Assembly (NCBI GenBank): GCA_002281875.1
Contig: NCHN01000018.1
Location: forward strand, 1 to 60,973
Length of the DNA: 60,973 nt
Direction: 5' to 3'
Source of the DNA: Sphingobacteriia bacterium 24-36-13
GTDB lineage: Bacteria > Bacteroidota > Bacteroidia > Chitinophagales > Chitinophagaceae
Positions 26,008-36,200 of the stretch are shown here, one piece after another (the stretch's first letter is position 1; every line of letters starts with the position of its first letter). The notes below the pieces were generated by a model, which made no database searches, had not been told where the DNA came from, and was given only the letters and a program-made list of their open reading frames with translations. The translations under genes and the position numbers were made by a program.

Positions 26008-26970
26008 TTAAACAATTCCCTCCCTAATTAAATCGTGAATATGTATGATGCCTTTATAAATGCCATTTTCGGCAACAATGAGTTGACTGATATCATGTTT
26101 TTTTAACAATTCCAGCGCTTCAACTGCCAATGCTTCTGGCTGAACAGTAATCGGGTTAGTTGATAATATATCTGATGCACAAATAGTACTAATATCACTT
26201 GTTTTTTCAAGCATTCTTCTCAGGTCTCCGTCTGTAATAATTCCAATTAATTGTTGATTTTCATCAACAACTGCAGTAACGCCCATTCTGTTTTTGGTGA
26301 TTTCTACTATCACTTGCTTTAAAGTAGCACTTGGGAGTACCCGTGGTTGCTCGTTTGCAGCTGCTAAGTCGGCTACCCGTAAATAAAGTCTTTTCCCGAG
26401 ATTGCCTCCTGGATGAAATTTTGCAAAATCTTTATTATTGAATTGATTCAATTTCATCAAACAAACCGCTAATACATCTCCCATCACCATTTGTGCCGTG
26501 GTGCTGCTGGTAGGTGCTAAATTATTGGGGCATGCTTCTTTTTCAACAGTGGTATTCAACACTAAATTGGCTTGTTTGGCCAAAAAGCTTTCTGTATTTC
26601 CAACCATTCCAATTAATAAGTTCCCAAAATTGTTAATTAATGGAATTAAGACTTTTATTTCAGGACTTTCGCCACTTTTGCTAATCAACATCACAATATC
26701 GTCAGATGTGATCATCCCTAAATCTCCATGAATGGCATCAGCGGCATGCATAAATAAAGAAGGAGTGCCCGTGGAATTAAGCGTTGCAACTATTTTTTGG
26801 GCAACAATGGCGCTTTTGCCTATACCACTAACAATTAGTCTGCCCTTTGCTTCATGTATTGCTTGGATGATTTTCTCAAAGTCATTATTAATAAAAGCTT
26901 TCAAGCCTATCACGGCTGCAGCTTCTGTTTCAATAGTTAGTTGTGCTAGTGCTTGTATATTATTATTCAT
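26008..26970 (-). CDS. kdsD: Arabinose-5-phosphate isomerase (KpsF/GutQ family)
   Basis: A 320-residue enzyme converting ribulose-5-phosphate to arabinose-5-phosphate for Kdo and hence lipopolysaccharide. An SIS domain (about 30-170: SGIGKSAIVAQKIVATL, HAADAIHGDLGM, SKSGESPE) is followed by two CBS domains (about 205-320). The ATG at 26970 was chosen because the in-frame TTG at 26979 lies in the promoter. The -7 box ends only 7 nt before the ATG, so the mRNA has almost no leader. Confidence 0.9.
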   Translation of the reverse strand: MNNNIQALAQLTIETEAAAVIGLKAFINNDFEKIIQAIHEAKGRLIVSGIGKSAIVAQKIVATLNSTGTPSLFMHAADAIHGDLGMITSDDIVMLISKSGESPEIKVLIPLINNFGNLLIGMVGNTESFLAKQANLVLNTTVEKEACPNNLAPTSSTTAQMVMGDVLAVCLMKLNQFNNKDFAKFHPGGNLGKRLYLRVADLAAANEQPRVLPSATLKQVIVEITKNRMGVTAVVDENQQLIGIITDGDLRRMLEKTSDISTICASDILSTNPITVQPEALAVEALELLKKHDISQLIVAENGIYKGIIHIHDLIREGIV

Positions 26971-26976
26971 GCTTAA

Positions 26977-26984
26977 CAAAGGTA
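26977..26984 (-). promoter_or_regulatory. -7 box of kdsD
   Basis: TACCTTTG (minus, 26984-26977), a full TAnnTTTG match. It sits in the 187-bp divergent region shared with recQ; I see no clear recQ promoter and no other feature there. Confidence 0.5.
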
Positions 26985-27157
26985 AACTTTAACAGCTTAG
27001 CAGCGATAATGCATTAGGTATTCATTAACTTCGCTCCCCTTTTGCAAAAATGCCCTGATTTTGTCAAATATGTTGAAATATCAAGGGAAAAATGACAAAA
27101 ATTGTTTAACTTTTACTAGTATCAACTGTTCTAGATATAGAAAATAGTATACCCCCA

Positions 27158-29443
27158 ATGGCAACCAGTACCCCAAAAGCTCCGTCAAAAACCGTCACTA
27201 AAAAAACTGCAGTTAAAAAAGCTGTATCGGTTAAATCTGAGGCAACTCATCAATATCCTATTCATTCTGCTTTAGAACAATATTTTGGATTCAAAGAGTT
27301 CAAAGGAACACAAGAGTCTGCCATCAATAGTTTATTAGACGGTAAAGACACTTTTGTAATTATGCCAACTGGTGGAGGTAAAAGCTTATGTTATCAATTA
27401 CCTGCATTAATATTGGAGGGTTGTGCTATTATCGTTTCTCCCCTAATTGCTTTAATGAAAAACCAAGTAGACTTGGTACGTGGCTATAGTGAAAATGATG
27501 AAGTGGCCCATTTTTTAAATTCTTCTTTAAACAAAGGACAAATCAAAGCGGTTAAAGACGATTTAAACAGCGGCAAAACCAAACTCCTCTACGTAGCCCC
27601 TGAAACCCTAACAAAACAAGAAAACCTAGAATATTTTAGTGATCTCAAAATTTCTTTCTTTGCTGTGGATGAGGCGCATTGTATTTCGGAATGGGGACAC
27701 GATTTCAGGCCAGAGTATCGTAGGTTAAGAGAAATGATGGATATTATTAACCCTGATATTCCTGTAATTGCCTTAACCGCTACCGCAACTCCTAAAGTAC
27801 AGAGTGATATTGTTAAAAACTTAGGCTTAAGGGAAGCAAATATTTTCATCTCTTCTTTTAATAGAACCAATCTTTTCTATGAAATTTTACCAAAAATCCA
27901 AAAGGATCAAACGGTAAAAAGTATTGTAAAATTCATTAGCCAACACAAGGGTAAGAGCGGTATCATTTATACCCTTAATAGAAAAACTACTGAAGAGTTG
28001 GCTGAGTTATTAGTCGCTAATAAAATAAAAGCGGTAGCATACCATGCTGGCCTAGATCAAAAATTAAGGGCAGATAGGCAGGACCAGTTTTTAAATGAAG
28101 ACGTTCAAGTAATTGTTGCAACCATTGCATTTGGAATGGGTATTGATAAACCAGATATTCGTTTTGTAATTCATTTTAATATTCCAAAATCAATTGAAAA
28201 TTATTATCAGGAAACTGGTAGAGCTGGAAGAGATGGTTTAGAAGGAATCTGTGTGTTGTATTATTCTCATAAAGATGTTTCAAAGCTAGAGCATTTGATG
28301 CGCGATAAACCTTTGAGTGAGCGTGAAGTGGGTGCGCAGTTAATTGATGAAATGGTTGCGTATTCTGAGAGTGCTGTATGTAGAAGAAAAATCTTATTGC
28401 ATTATTTTGGAGAAGACACCGAAACAGAAAATTGTGGACTTTGCGATAACTGTAAAAATCCAAAAGAAAAATTTGAAGCGAAGGAAGAAGTAGTTAAAGT
28501 ACTTAAAGTGGTGAATGCTTTAGACGGAAGATTTGTAACCGATTATGTAGTAAATGTATTACTGGGCAAACTAACTCCTCAAATCAGTATGTTCCGTCAT
28601 GATGCTTCTCCTGTATTTGGAATAGGAAAAGATAAAGAACCGCATTTATGGAATAGCTTAATAAGACAAATGCTATTGGAGAATTTGTTAATTAAGGATA
28701 TTGAAGAATATGGATTAATTAAATCTAGCGATAAAGGGCAGAAATTTTTAAAGAAGCCAACTGCTTTTAAAATGGTACTCAATAACTTATTTGAAGACGC
28801 CAATGCTGATGATGAAGAGGGTGAAGGTGCGGCTCAAACAGGTGCTGCTGCTGATGAAAAATTATTTGTAATGTTGAAAGAGCTCAGACAAAAAGAGGCT
28901 AAGAAAAAAAGTCTTCCTCCTTTTGTTATTTTCTTAGAGAGTTCTTTACAAGATATGGCTACTTTATATCCCACCACTTTAGACGAAATGAGCAAGTGCC
29001 AAGGGGTAAGCAAGGGTAAGGCGCTTAAATACGGTAAACCTTTTGTTGATTTAATTGCGAGTTATGTTGCAGAGAACGATATAGAGAAACCAGATGATTT
29101 TGTAATGCGCAGTGTAGCTAACGCAGCCAGTAACAAAATTTATATTATTCAGAATGTAGACAAAAAAATACCATTAGAAACCATTGCTAAAAACAAGGAC
29201 CTTAAACTAGATCGTTTGTTAGAAGAAATGGAAACCATTGCCGCAAGTGGAACTAGACTCAATTTAGATTATGCAATTGATGAATGGTTGGGTGAAGATG
29301 AACAAGAAGAAATACTAGAATATTTTAAAAGCTGTGAAACCTCTTCATTGGATGTTGCACGAGAAGAATTGGCGGAATTTGATTTTAACTGGGAGCAGCT
29401 AAAAATTATGCGAATTAAATTCCTAAGTGTTTATGGGAATTAA
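27158..29443 (+). CDS. recQ: ATP-dependent DNA helicase RecQ
   Basis: A 761-residue 3'-5' helicase. A basic Lys-rich N-terminal tail (1-30) precedes the helicase core: [16 protein letters not shown] (Walker A), [19 protein letters not shown] and [12 protein letters not shown]. The zinc-binding part follows ([11 protein letters not shown] and CGLCDNC), then RQC winged helix, HRDC (about 575-650) and a C-terminal extension typical of Bacteroidota RecQ. It acts in recombination and fork repair. Its stop codon overlaps that of the convergent DUF3089 gene in a shared TTAA, with no terminator between. Confidence 0.95.
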   Translation: MATSTPKAPSKTVTKKTAVKKAVSVKSEATHQYPIHSALEQYFGFKEFKGTQESAINSLLDGKDTFVIMPTGGGKSLCYQLPALILEGCAIIVSPLIALMKNQVDLVRGYSENDEVAHFLNSSLNKGQIKAVKDDLNSGKTKLLYVAPETLTKQENLEYFSDLKISFFAVDEAHCISEWGHDFRPEYRRLREMMDIINPDIPVIALTATATPKVQSDIVKNLGLREANIFISSFNRTNLFYEILPKIQKDQTVKSIVKFISQHKGKSGIIYTLNRKTTEELAELLVANKIKAVAYHAGLDQKLRADRQDQFLNEDVQVIVATIAFGMGIDKPDIRFVIHFNIPKSIENYYQETGRAGRDGLEGICVLYYSHKDVSKLEHLMRDKPLSEREVGAQLIDEMVAYSESAVCRRKILLHYFGEDTETENCGLCDNCKNPKEKFEAKEEVVKVLKVVNALDGRFVTDYVVNVLLGKLTPQISMFRHDASPVFGIGKDKEPHLWNSLIRQMLLENLLIKDIEEYGLIKSSDKGQKFLKKPTAFKMVLNNLFEDANADDEEGEGAAQTGAAADEKLFVMLKELRQKEAKKKSLPPFVIFLESSLQDMATLYPTTLDEMSKCQGVSKGKALKYGKPFVDLIASYVAENDIEKPDDFVMRSVANAASNKIYIIQNVDKKIPLETIAKNKDLKLDRLLEEMETIAASGTRLNLDYAIDEWLGEDEQEEILEYFKSCETSSLDVAREELAEFDFNWEQLKIMRIKFLSVYGN

Positions 29444-30483
29444 TGCTTTTTGTTGAAATACATTTTAACTCTATTGGCTACATTCTCTCTGATGTTTAAG
29501 TAATACAGATTTAAGTCTGCTACATGATAGTTATTGGTAGTATAAAAAATATTTCCAAAAAATTTCGGCTTTGGCGTCCATAATACATTGCCTTCAACTT
29601 TTGCAGCAGCAACGGCAGGGGCAATTTTATTAAACTTTAATAATACCCCACCTTTATTTAAGCTTCTGTCGGAAACAAGCATTGCTTCATTCCAAGTAAG
29701 TGGGTTGGTTACAATTGCTTTATATTTTTCTTCTAAAATTAAGGGGGGAGTATAGCCTTCTCTATAAGTACGCCAACTTACTATACATCCTGTTTGGTCT
29801 GGAGTTACACAGGCTTTAATTTGACTGTATTCGTTTTCAGCAACTGGGAGCCCAATTAAATATGCTGCTACCAATTTATTTTGGAGAAGCTTATTGTCAA
29901 AAAATTCTTTTAGTAATTTTTTACCATGTGTGGTTCCCTGGCTATGTGCTGCAACTACAATTGGTTTACCCGAATGATGATTATTTAAAAAGTACTCAAA
30001 GGCTGATTTGATATCTGCGTATGCCAATTCAAAAGCAGCTATTGCAGCTGAACTGTCTATTGTATTTTTGGGAAAGTATGCCTGTAAGTTGGCTTGACGA
30101 TACCTCGGAGCAAAAACACGGCCCACTTCATTAAATATACTTGCTTGAAATAATATGGTAGTATAGTCTGTTTTGGTGTTTAATTCAATATTGTTAATTG
30201 GTGCATTATAGCCAAAAGGTAATTGATCATCTGTGTAGGTAGTGGGATGAATAAAAAAAACATCTACAGAACTATCTTGTTGGTAATTAGCTCTTAACGG
30301 TTTAGGTACACTGTCTGCAGGATCTTTCTTATACGGATGTGCTGCCCAATAATGCAAGTCACTGTAATCGGGAGTGTTAATATGATCTCTACGTTCATAA
30401 TTTTTTTCCATTTGTTTATAGGGCACCCCGCAGGCAATTGCTAAAACCATTAGCGATAATAAAAAATTCATCCTTTGTTTCAT
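29440..30483 (-). CDS. DUF3089 alpha/beta-hydrolase-like lipoprotein
   Basis: A 347-residue exported protein. The hydrophobic N-terminus ends in a Cys (VLAIAC) that resembles a lipobox, so it may be lipid-anchored; an alternative start 12 nt downstream would not change this. [13 protein letters not shown] (about 72-84) is the DUF3089 signature, and [14 protein letters not shown] carries a nucleophile-elbow-like Ser. The substrate is unknown; hydrolase activity is inferred from the fold. Confidence 0.8.
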   Translation of the reverse strand: MKQRMNFLLSLMVLAIACGVPYKQMEKNYERRDHINTPDYSDLHYWAAHPYKKDPADSVPKPLRANYQQDSSVDVFFIHPTTYTDDQLPFGYNAPINNIELNTKTDYTTILFQASIFNEVGRVFAPRYRQANLQAYFPKNTIDSSAAIAAFELAYADIKSAFEYFLNNHHSGKPIVVAAHSQGTTHGKKLLKEFFDNKLLQNKLVAAYLIGLPVAENEYSQIKACVTPDQTGCIVSWRTYREGYTPPLILEEKYKAIVTNPLTWNEAMLVSDRSLNKGGVLLKFNKIAPAVAAAKVEGNVLWTPKPKFFGNIFYTTNNYHVADLNLYYLNIRENVANRVKMYFNKKH

Positions 30484-30567
30484 ATACTAAAGGTCCAGCT
30501 TTTTTGTGATTTGCTGCCTATAACCTACAGTTATTGATTTTGCTGTATTTTCGTAAAAATTATTGTT

Positions 30568-31512
30568 ATGGCCATACCAGTTGTTGATTTAGCTGAATTT
30601 ACTCATGGAACACCTGAACAAAAAGCTGCATTTGTACAAAGTCTTGGAAAGGCTTATGAAGAAGTAGGATTTGTAGCGGTCAAAAATCATGGAGTTCCAG
30701 ACGAATTAATTGCCAACCAATATGAATATGTACAACAATTTTTTGCACTCCCTTTAGAAAAGAAAAAAGAATATGAAATACCTGGATTAGCTGGCCAACG
30801 TGGTTATACTAGTTTTGGAAAAGAACACGCTAAAGGAAGCGATGCTCCAGATTTAAAAGAGTTTTTTCAATATGGCCAAACCGTTGAAGACCATGATGCA
30901 ATAAAATCGGAATATCCTGATAATGTTCAAGTAGCTGAAATTGCTCACTTAAACGATACACTTTTTAGTGCTTATAGAAGTTTTGAAAAAAGTGGTAAAG
31001 CATTGTTGCAAGCAATTGCATTGTATTTAGGATTAGACGAACATTATTTTGATCAATATGTACATAATGGAAATTCTATACTGAGATGCATTCATTACCC
31101 ACCAATTACCCATGAACCAAAATCTGCAATAAGAGCAGAACAGCATGAAGACATTAATTTAATTACTTTGTTGGTTGGGGCTTCAGCAGATGGCTTACAA
31201 ATTTTAACCAAACAGGGAGATTGGGTAAATGTTACTTCATTACCAGAACAAATTGTGGTAAACGTTGGAGACATGTTGCAACGGTTAACCAATAATAAAT
31301 TGAGGAGTACTACACACCGAGTAGTGAATCCTGCCAGAGAGTTATGGCATACCAGCCGTTTTTCTATGCCCTTCTTTTTGCACCCTAGAAGTGAGATGAG
31401 TTTGGCTTGTTTAGAAAGCTGTATCAATGACAATAATCCAAAAGCATACCCAGATGCAACTGCAGGCGAATACTTAGATGAGCGATTAAGAGAAATAGGG
31501 CTAAAGAAATAA
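30568..31512 (+). CDS. Isopenicillin-N-synthase-like 2-oxoglutarate/Fe(II) oxygenase
   Basis: A 314-residue oxygenase. The DIOX_N region (about 3-110) is followed by the double-stranded beta-helix with the iron ligands His and Asp in EQHEDINLITLL and the distal His in STTHRVVNP. The 2-oxoglutarate-binding Arg-x-Ser is in SRFSMPFF. Members hydroxylate or ring-close small molecules; no substrate is readable. The chromate transporter ATG follows after 12 nt, so the two are probably co-transcribed. Confidence 0.92.
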   Translation: MAIPVVDLAEFTHGTPEQKAAFVQSLGKAYEEVGFVAVKNHGVPDELIANQYEYVQQFFALPLEKKKEYEIPGLAGQRGYTSFGKEHAKGSDAPDLKEFFQYGQTVEDHDAIKSEYPDNVQVAEIAHLNDTLFSAYRSFEKSGKALLQAIALYLGLDEHYFDQYVHNGNSILRCIHYPPITHEPKSAIRAEQHEDINLITLLVGASADGLQILTKQGDWVNVTSLPEQIVVNVGDMLQRLTNNKLRSTTHRVVNPARELWHTSRFSMPFFLHPRSEMSLACLESCINDNNPKAYPDATAGEYLDERLREIGLKK

Positions 31513-31524
31513 TGATACTTGAAT

Positions 31525-32775
31525 ATGTTAAGACATATCCCCTTTATGAAAGCTGTGTTCATACACAGTATTACTGCTTTTGGCGGTCCTCAAGGTCATT
31601 TGGGTATGATGATCAAAACATTTGTACAGCAACGTAAAGATGTTTCTGAAGAAGAGTTATTAGATTATAATGGCTTCTGCCAAATGCTTCCCGGAGCTTC
31701 TTCAACCCAGGTTTTAACATTAATTGGTTATAAACGAGGCGGTATTCCATTGGCCATTTTTACATTATTGATATGGATAATTCCGGCATCTATTTTAATG
31801 TCTGGCCTATCATTTTTATTAGACTATTATGATAAAATTGCTCATCCAGCAGCCATTTTTAGATTTATACAACCTATGGCCATTGGTTTTATTGCTTATT
31901 CTACTTTACGAACATTTAAAGTTGCTATTTATAATACCATTACTTGGATAATTCTATTCATTGCTACTTTTGCTACTTTTTTCGCTTTTAAAACACCATG
32001 GGTCTTTCCCATTTTGATAGTTTGTGCGGGCATTGCTACCAACTTTAGTGATAAGCGAATTCCGCAAAAGGGAGTTCCTCCCAAGCAGGTCAAATGGGGA
32101 AATTTGTTGATTTTTTTAGTTCTCTTTGGTGTTACGGGCTATTTATCTGAAATAGCTACAAAGCAAAACTGGGAAAACAGAAAAGTATATAACCTCTTTG
32201 AGAATAATTATCGTTTTGGTAGTTTGGTTTTTGGTGGGGCCGATGTATTGATGCCGTTGATGTATGAACAATATGTAACAAGACCTCAATCTAAGCGGAT
32301 CTTAGAAAATAAAAGAGATGTACTTAAAATTAATCGCGAAGACTTTTTAACTGGATCTGGAATTGTAAGAGCTATTCCAGGGCCTGTATTTTCAATTGGT
32401 GCATTTACGGGAGGTATGGTATTGAAAGATCAAGGATTAAGTAAACAGCTGATTGGGTGTGCCATAGGCGTTATTGCGATCTTTTTACCCAGTGCTTTAT
32501 TGGTTTTGTTCTTTTTTCCTGTATGGCATAATCTAAAGAAATATGCAGTGATATTCAGGTCTTTAGAAGGAATTAGGGCTTCGGTGGTAGGTATTATGGC
32601 AGGTGCAGTAGTTTATTTATTGAACGACCATATTTTGCCAGATTTATGGATTCAAAACTGGTCCATTCTTTGGGACCTGGCAATTGTAATTGCTACATTT
32701 TTAGTACTTCGATTAAATAAATTGCCCGCTCCTTTTATTGTAATTAGCTGTTTAATTTTAGGTGCAATTGCCTAA
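31525..32775 (+). CDS. Chromate transporter family (CHR) membrane protein
   Basis: A 416-residue membrane protein of two homologous halves, each starting with the CHR motif: [11 protein letters not shown] (about 20) and [15 protein letters not shown] (about 234). Each half also has an LPGA- or IPGP-type motif ([10 protein letters not shown] and [11 protein letters not shown]). About 10-12 membrane helices. The family exports chromate or, more generally, anions; many members are not proven chromate pumps. The ATG at 31525 was chosen over a TTG at 31519. Confidence 0.92.
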   Translation: MLRHIPFMKAVFIHSITAFGGPQGHLGMMIKTFVQQRKDVSEEELLDYNGFCQMLPGASSTQVLTLIGYKRGGIPLAIFTLLIWIIPASILMSGLSFLLDYYDKIAHPAAIFRFIQPMAIGFIAYSTLRTFKVAIYNTITWIILFIATFATFFAFKTPWVFPILIVCAGIATNFSDKRIPQKGVPPKQVKWGNLLIFLVLFGVTGYLSEIATKQNWENRKVYNLFENNYRFGSLVFGGADVLMPLMYEQYVTRPQSKRILENKRDVLKINREDFLTGSGIVRAIPGPVFSIGAFTGGMVLKDQGLSKQLIGCAIGVIAIFLPSALLVLFFFPVWHNLKKYAVIFRSLEGIRASVVGIMAGAVVYLLNDHILPDLWIQNWSILWDLAIVIATFLVLRLNKLPAPFIVISCLILGAIA

Positions 32776-32810
32776 TTTTAGTATCTTCCTTTACATCATA
32801 AACCTTGCTC

Positions 32811-33554
32811 ATGGTAACCATTGCTTTATATAATTTAAAAGGAGGGGTAGGAAAAACTGCAGCTACAATAAACCTTGCGTACTTAAGTGCAAAACAAGGA
32901 TACAAAACACTGATATGGGATTTAGATCCACAGGGGTCTTCTTCTTTTTATTTAGGGGCTATTGCAAGTGTGAAAAATGAAGCAAAAAAAATATTGACTG
33001 GGGATATGGATTTGGCAACTGCCATTCAACCATCTGCCTACGAAAACCTAGACATCATTCCCGCAGATCTTTCTGCAAGGCATGCAGATATCTTATTGAA
33101 TGACATGAAGCAAAGCAAGAAAAAAATTTCTTCGATACTTTCGACCATTAAAAACGAATATGATATCGTTTTTTTAGATTGTCCTCCCGGAATTTCTGTT
33201 TTGCATGATGCAGTTTTTGCTGGAGTTGATTGGATACTAATGCCTAATATACCTACTACATTGTCTATTCGTTCTTTTGAATCTGTATTGAATTATTTTA
33301 AAGAAAATGAGTTAGACTCATCAAAATTAAAATGCTTCTTTAGTATGGTAGACCATCGAAAAAATCTCCATCATGAAGTCATTAATGAATTTTATAAAGA
33401 CAAACTCTTCTTTAAAAGTTATATACCCTATTTAAGTGATGTAGAAAAAATGGGTGTTCACGAATCACCTTTAGAAACATTTGCTGCAAGTAGTTTTGCC
33501 GCCCAGTGTTATAAAGATCTTTGGAAAGAAATTAAACAGCGTTGCATCAATTAA
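32811..33554 (+). CDS. Orphan ParA-family ATPase
   Basis: A 247-residue deviant-Walker ATPase: KGGVGKTAATINLA (about 9-22) includes the signature Lys, DLDPQGSSSFYLG is the A' motif, and IVFLDCPPGIS is Walker B. ParA proteins pattern themselves on DNA or membrane to position cargo. No ParB, no parS-like palindrome and no replication gene are nearby. The esterase gene begins 1 nt after its stop codon, so the two are translationally linked. The start is the ATG at 32811; the in-frame TTG at 32805 is unlikely. Confidence 0.88.
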   Translation: MVTIALYNLKGGVGKTAATINLAYLSAKQGYKTLIWDLDPQGSSSFYLGAIASVKNEAKKILTGDMDLATAIQPSAYENLDIIPADLSARHADILLNDMKQSKKKISSILSTIKNEYDIVFLDCPPGISVLHDAVFAGVDWILMPNIPTTLSIRSFESVLNYFKENELDSSKLKCFFSMVDHRKNLHHEVINEFYKDKLFFKSYIPYLSDVEKMGVHESPLETFAASSFAAQCYKDLWKEIKQRCIN

Positions 33555-33555
33555 T

Positions 33556-34287
33556 ATGGATAGAGAAATAACTTCATGGTTTAGTCCGGCCTTAAACAAA
33601 GAGATGCCAATTGCATCATATGGACATTTTGGATTTGCTATTTTATTGATTCCTACTGCAGCAGCAGACTATTTGGAATATGAGCGTTTTCAGATGATAG
33701 ACGCTATAGCCCCATTTATTAATTCAGGTAAGTGCAGGGTTTTTAGTATCGATAGCATGAACAAGGAAAGCTGGATGAATAATCAGATGCTTCCCGAGCA
33801 TAAAGCCATTAGACATAACCAGTTTAATGAGTATGTATTTAATGAAGTAGTCCCTTTCATTCGTAATTGTACTAGTGATGAAACAATGATATATACCTGC
33901 GGAGCTTCTTTTGGAGCGCTTCATGCGATGAATTTATTCATGAAAAGACCTGATATTATTAATGGTGCCATTAGTATGAGTGGAGTGTATGATTTAACTG
34001 AATACACCAAAGGGTTTTGGGATGATCAAGTATTCTATAATAGTCCTGTACACTATATACCCAGCCTAAACGATAATTGGTATTTAGACAAAATAAAAGC
34101 CAGTCATCATATTCATATTTATACAGGAAGTGGCAATTTTGAAGACCCTGATGCAGCAAAAAAATTTGCTGGAATACTTTATACCAAAGGAATTTGGTAT
34201 GATTTAGACGTTTGGGGGCCAGATATTCACCACGATTGGCCAACTTGGCGCTCCATGCTTCCTTATATTTTGGATAAGAAATTTTAA
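33556..34287 (+). CDS. Putative esterase (alpha/beta hydrolase)
   Basis: A 243-residue cytoplasmic hydrolase without signal peptide. The nucleophile elbow is CGASFGALHA (Ser about 115), an acidic residue lies in the SGNFEDPDA region, and the catalytic His is likely in DIHHDWPTW near the C-terminus. It resembles the esterase-D/enterobactin-esterase-like branch. The start at 33556 follows the ParA stop codon with 1 nt between; longer in-frame ATGs overlap ParA and encode unrelated sequence. Confidence 0.8.
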   Translation: MDREITSWFSPALNKEMPIASYGHFGFAILLIPTAAADYLEYERFQMIDAIAPFINSGKCRVFSIDSMNKESWMNNQMLPEHKAIRHNQFNEYVFNEVVPFIRNCTSDETMIYTCGASFGALHAMNLFMKRPDIINGAISMSGVYDLTEYTKGFWDDQVFYNSPVHYIPSLNDNWYLDKIKASHHIHIYTGSGNFEDPDAAKKFAGILYTKGIWYDLDVWGPDIHHDWPTWRSMLPYILDKKF

Positions 34288-34341
34288 ACTGTAAAAAACT
34301 CGTTAATTCCCTTTCGATATATGGTACTCTGCCTCAGCTGA

Positions 34342-34360
34342 ATTAATATTACATATTAAT
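34342..34360 (+). repeat. Perfect AT-rich inverted repeat upstream of the TTG-start gene
   Basis: ATTAATAT-TAC-ATATTAAT, 8-bp arms and 3-nt spacer, 9 nt before the start codon at 34370. It may be an operator; the AT-only composition makes chance more likely than for the other palindromes. Confidence 0.35.
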
Positions 34361-34369
34361 AAACGGCAA

Positions 34370-35152
34370 TTGAGGCATCTTTCAGGAATACTTGGATTTT
34401 TAATACTACTGCTTTTAACTGTTTTTACTACTGATGCTCAAGCGCAGTACACAACGGTGAGTGGTAATGTGTACGATATTTCCGCAAGAAGACCATTGGA
34501 AGCTGTAGCCGTTCAAAGTACTTCGGGAAGGGGTACTATTACCGATTCAACTGGTTATTATATTTTAACCGTATTAAAAACCGATTCTATTTGGTTTTCT
34601 TTAATAGGAAAATCTACCATGAAATACCCGGTAGATACCATTAGTAACCTAGAGCGGTTCAATGTAATGATTCATGTTCGATCTTTTGATTTGCCTGAAG
34701 TAAAAGTTCGCAATAATTATTATCGATATGATTCTGCTATGAACCGACAAGACTATGCTAAAGTTTTCAACTTTAAAAAGCCAGGCTTGGGTGTAGTATC
34801 TAGTCCTAGTTATAATCCGGGTGCTACTGTAGGATTTGACTTAGAGGGAATCATCAATATGTTTCGAGTAAAACGAAACAGAAGTATATTGACTCTGCAA
34901 AAAAGATTAATAGAAGAGGAAGAGGAAAAATATGTGAACAGTAGATTTTCTAAATTATTTGTAAGAAAAATTACTGGTTTGCAATCTCCAGAATTAGATA
35001 CATTCATGAGAAGATATCGCCCTGCTTATGGATTAGTAAAACTCTTAAACGACTTAGAGTTGGGTTATTATATTGGTCAACAATATGAAGAGTATAAATC
35101 TACCAAGTACAATTGGCGTGGAGGATTATATAGAAGAAGGGAAGATCAATAA
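34370..35152 (+). CDS. Secreted protein with carboxypeptidase-regulatory-like domain
   Basis: A 260-residue exported protein. The start is a TTG: a signal peptide (RHLSGILGFLILLLL... ending near AQA) begins right after it, a stop codon lies just upstream in frame, and no ATG fits. Residues about 28-105 form a CarboxypepD_reg-like beta-sandwich (VSGNVYDISARRPLEAVAV), the domain found at the N-terminus of TonB-dependent receptors. The rest is a basic alpha-helical region without recognised fold. It is not a receptor, since the barrel is missing; it may be a periplasmic accessory protein. Role unknown. Confidence 0.75.
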   Translation: MRHLSGILGFLILLLLTVFTTDAQAQYTTVSGNVYDISARRPLEAVAVQSTSGRGTITDSTGYYILTVLKTDSIWFSLIGKSTMKYPVDTISNLERFNVMIHVRSFDLPEVKVRNNYYRYDSAMNRQDYAKVFNFKKPGLGVVSSPSYNPGATVGFDLEGIINMFRVKRNRSILTLQKRLIEEEEEKYVNSRFSKLFVRKITGLQSPELDTFMRRYRPAYGLVKLLNDLELGYYIGQQYEEYKSTKYNWRGGLYRRREDQ

Positions 35153-35158
35153 TATCAT

Positions 35159-36193
35159 TTAAAGACTAGCTTTCAATGCTTTTTCTCCCAATAATTGAAT
35201 TAAAGGTAATAAAGCACCAAATCTTTCATCATTACTAAATCCTTGTTTGTATCTATGATAAATTTGTTGTGCAATCACAGCATTCTTAAATAATCCAAAT
35301 ACATAGTAATAGTTGATATCTGTTAAATCTCTTTTTGTTATCAAAGCATAATAAGCAATTAAATCTGCTCTAGATAAATTTCCGGGTAACCAAGTACAGT
35401 TGTACTGTTTAAAAATAGGTTCCTCATTTTGCTCAAACCAATACGCAAGCATGGCCCCCAAATCCATTAAAGGATCTCCTACAGTAGCCATTTCCCAATC
35501 TAATACCCCTATCACTTCAGTTAAATCGTTATTGAAAATAATATTGTCGTATTTAAAATCATTGTGTAATAGGCTTGGTGCTTGTTCTTTAGGATGATTA
35601 TTTTGTAACCATTCTGCAACCCGATTCATTGATGCAATCAAATCCGTTTCAGCGTTGTAATATCTTTTGATCCAACCCTCTACTTGTCTATTTACATATC
35701 CATCTGGTTTACCTAGTTGAACCAATTGAGTTGATTCAATGTCAATAGCATGAAGCTGCGCTAATGTTTCAACTAATTGTTTTGCACAATGTTCAAATTG
35801 AGTTGGTGTGATGGCCAGTTTAGGCGCATTATGCGCTCTTAAAATAATGCCCTCTAGTTGTTCCATTATATAAAATGGTGTTCCTGTAATTTGCGTATTG
35901 GTAGAATAAAGAATAGGTTGGGGTATTTTATTAAAAAATGGTTTTAATAAACTCAATACTTTATACTCTCGCCCCATATCATGTGCAGATTGAATATTGG
36001 CACCTGGCGGCGCCATTCGCATCACAAAACTTTTATTTGATGTAGTTAATTGATAAGTTAAATTAGAATAACCTCCAGCAAATCGAGTGATCAAACTTAT
36101 AGGAGTAACACCAGGTAAAGATGATAGTAGTAAATCATTTAACTGATTTAAATCAAATGATTCTTTCTCTGAAAGTGCTACTGTTTTTTCCAT
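35159..36193 (-). CDS. APH-family kinase, predicted 4-hydroxyacyl-CoA kinase
   Basis: A 344-residue aminoglycoside-phosphotransferase-fold kinase. The catalytic loop is LLHNDFKYDNIIF (Asp in HxD, Asn) and the metal-binding Asp is in VLDWEMATVGDPLMDLG. The latter wording is typical of the ACAD10/ACAD11 and LvaA branch, not of antibiotic kinases. In that branch the kinase phosphorylates the 4-hydroxyl of a 4-hydroxyacyl-CoA, and a partner acyl-CoA dehydrogenase then eliminates phosphate. The dehydrogenase gene ends 7 nt upstream, so they are one operon. The biochemical role is inferred from the branch and context. Confidence 0.85.
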   Translation of the reverse strand: MEKTVALSEKESFDLNQLNDLLLSSLPGVTPISLITRFAGGYSNLTYQLTTSNKSFVMRMAPPGANIQSAHDMGREYKVLSLLKPFFNKIPQPILYSTNTQITGTPFYIMEQLEGIILRAHNAPKLAITPTQFEHCAKQLVETLAQLHAIDIESTQLVQLGKPDGYVNRQVEGWIKRYYNAETDLIASMNRVAEWLQNNHPKEQAPSLLHNDFKYDNIIFNNDLTEVIGVLDWEMATVGDPLMDLGAMLAYWFEQNEEPIFKQYNCTWLPGNLSRADLIAYYALITKRDLTDINYYYVFGLFKNAVIAQQIYHRYKQGFSNDERFGALLPLIQLLGEKALKASL

Positions 36194-36200
36194 AATACCA

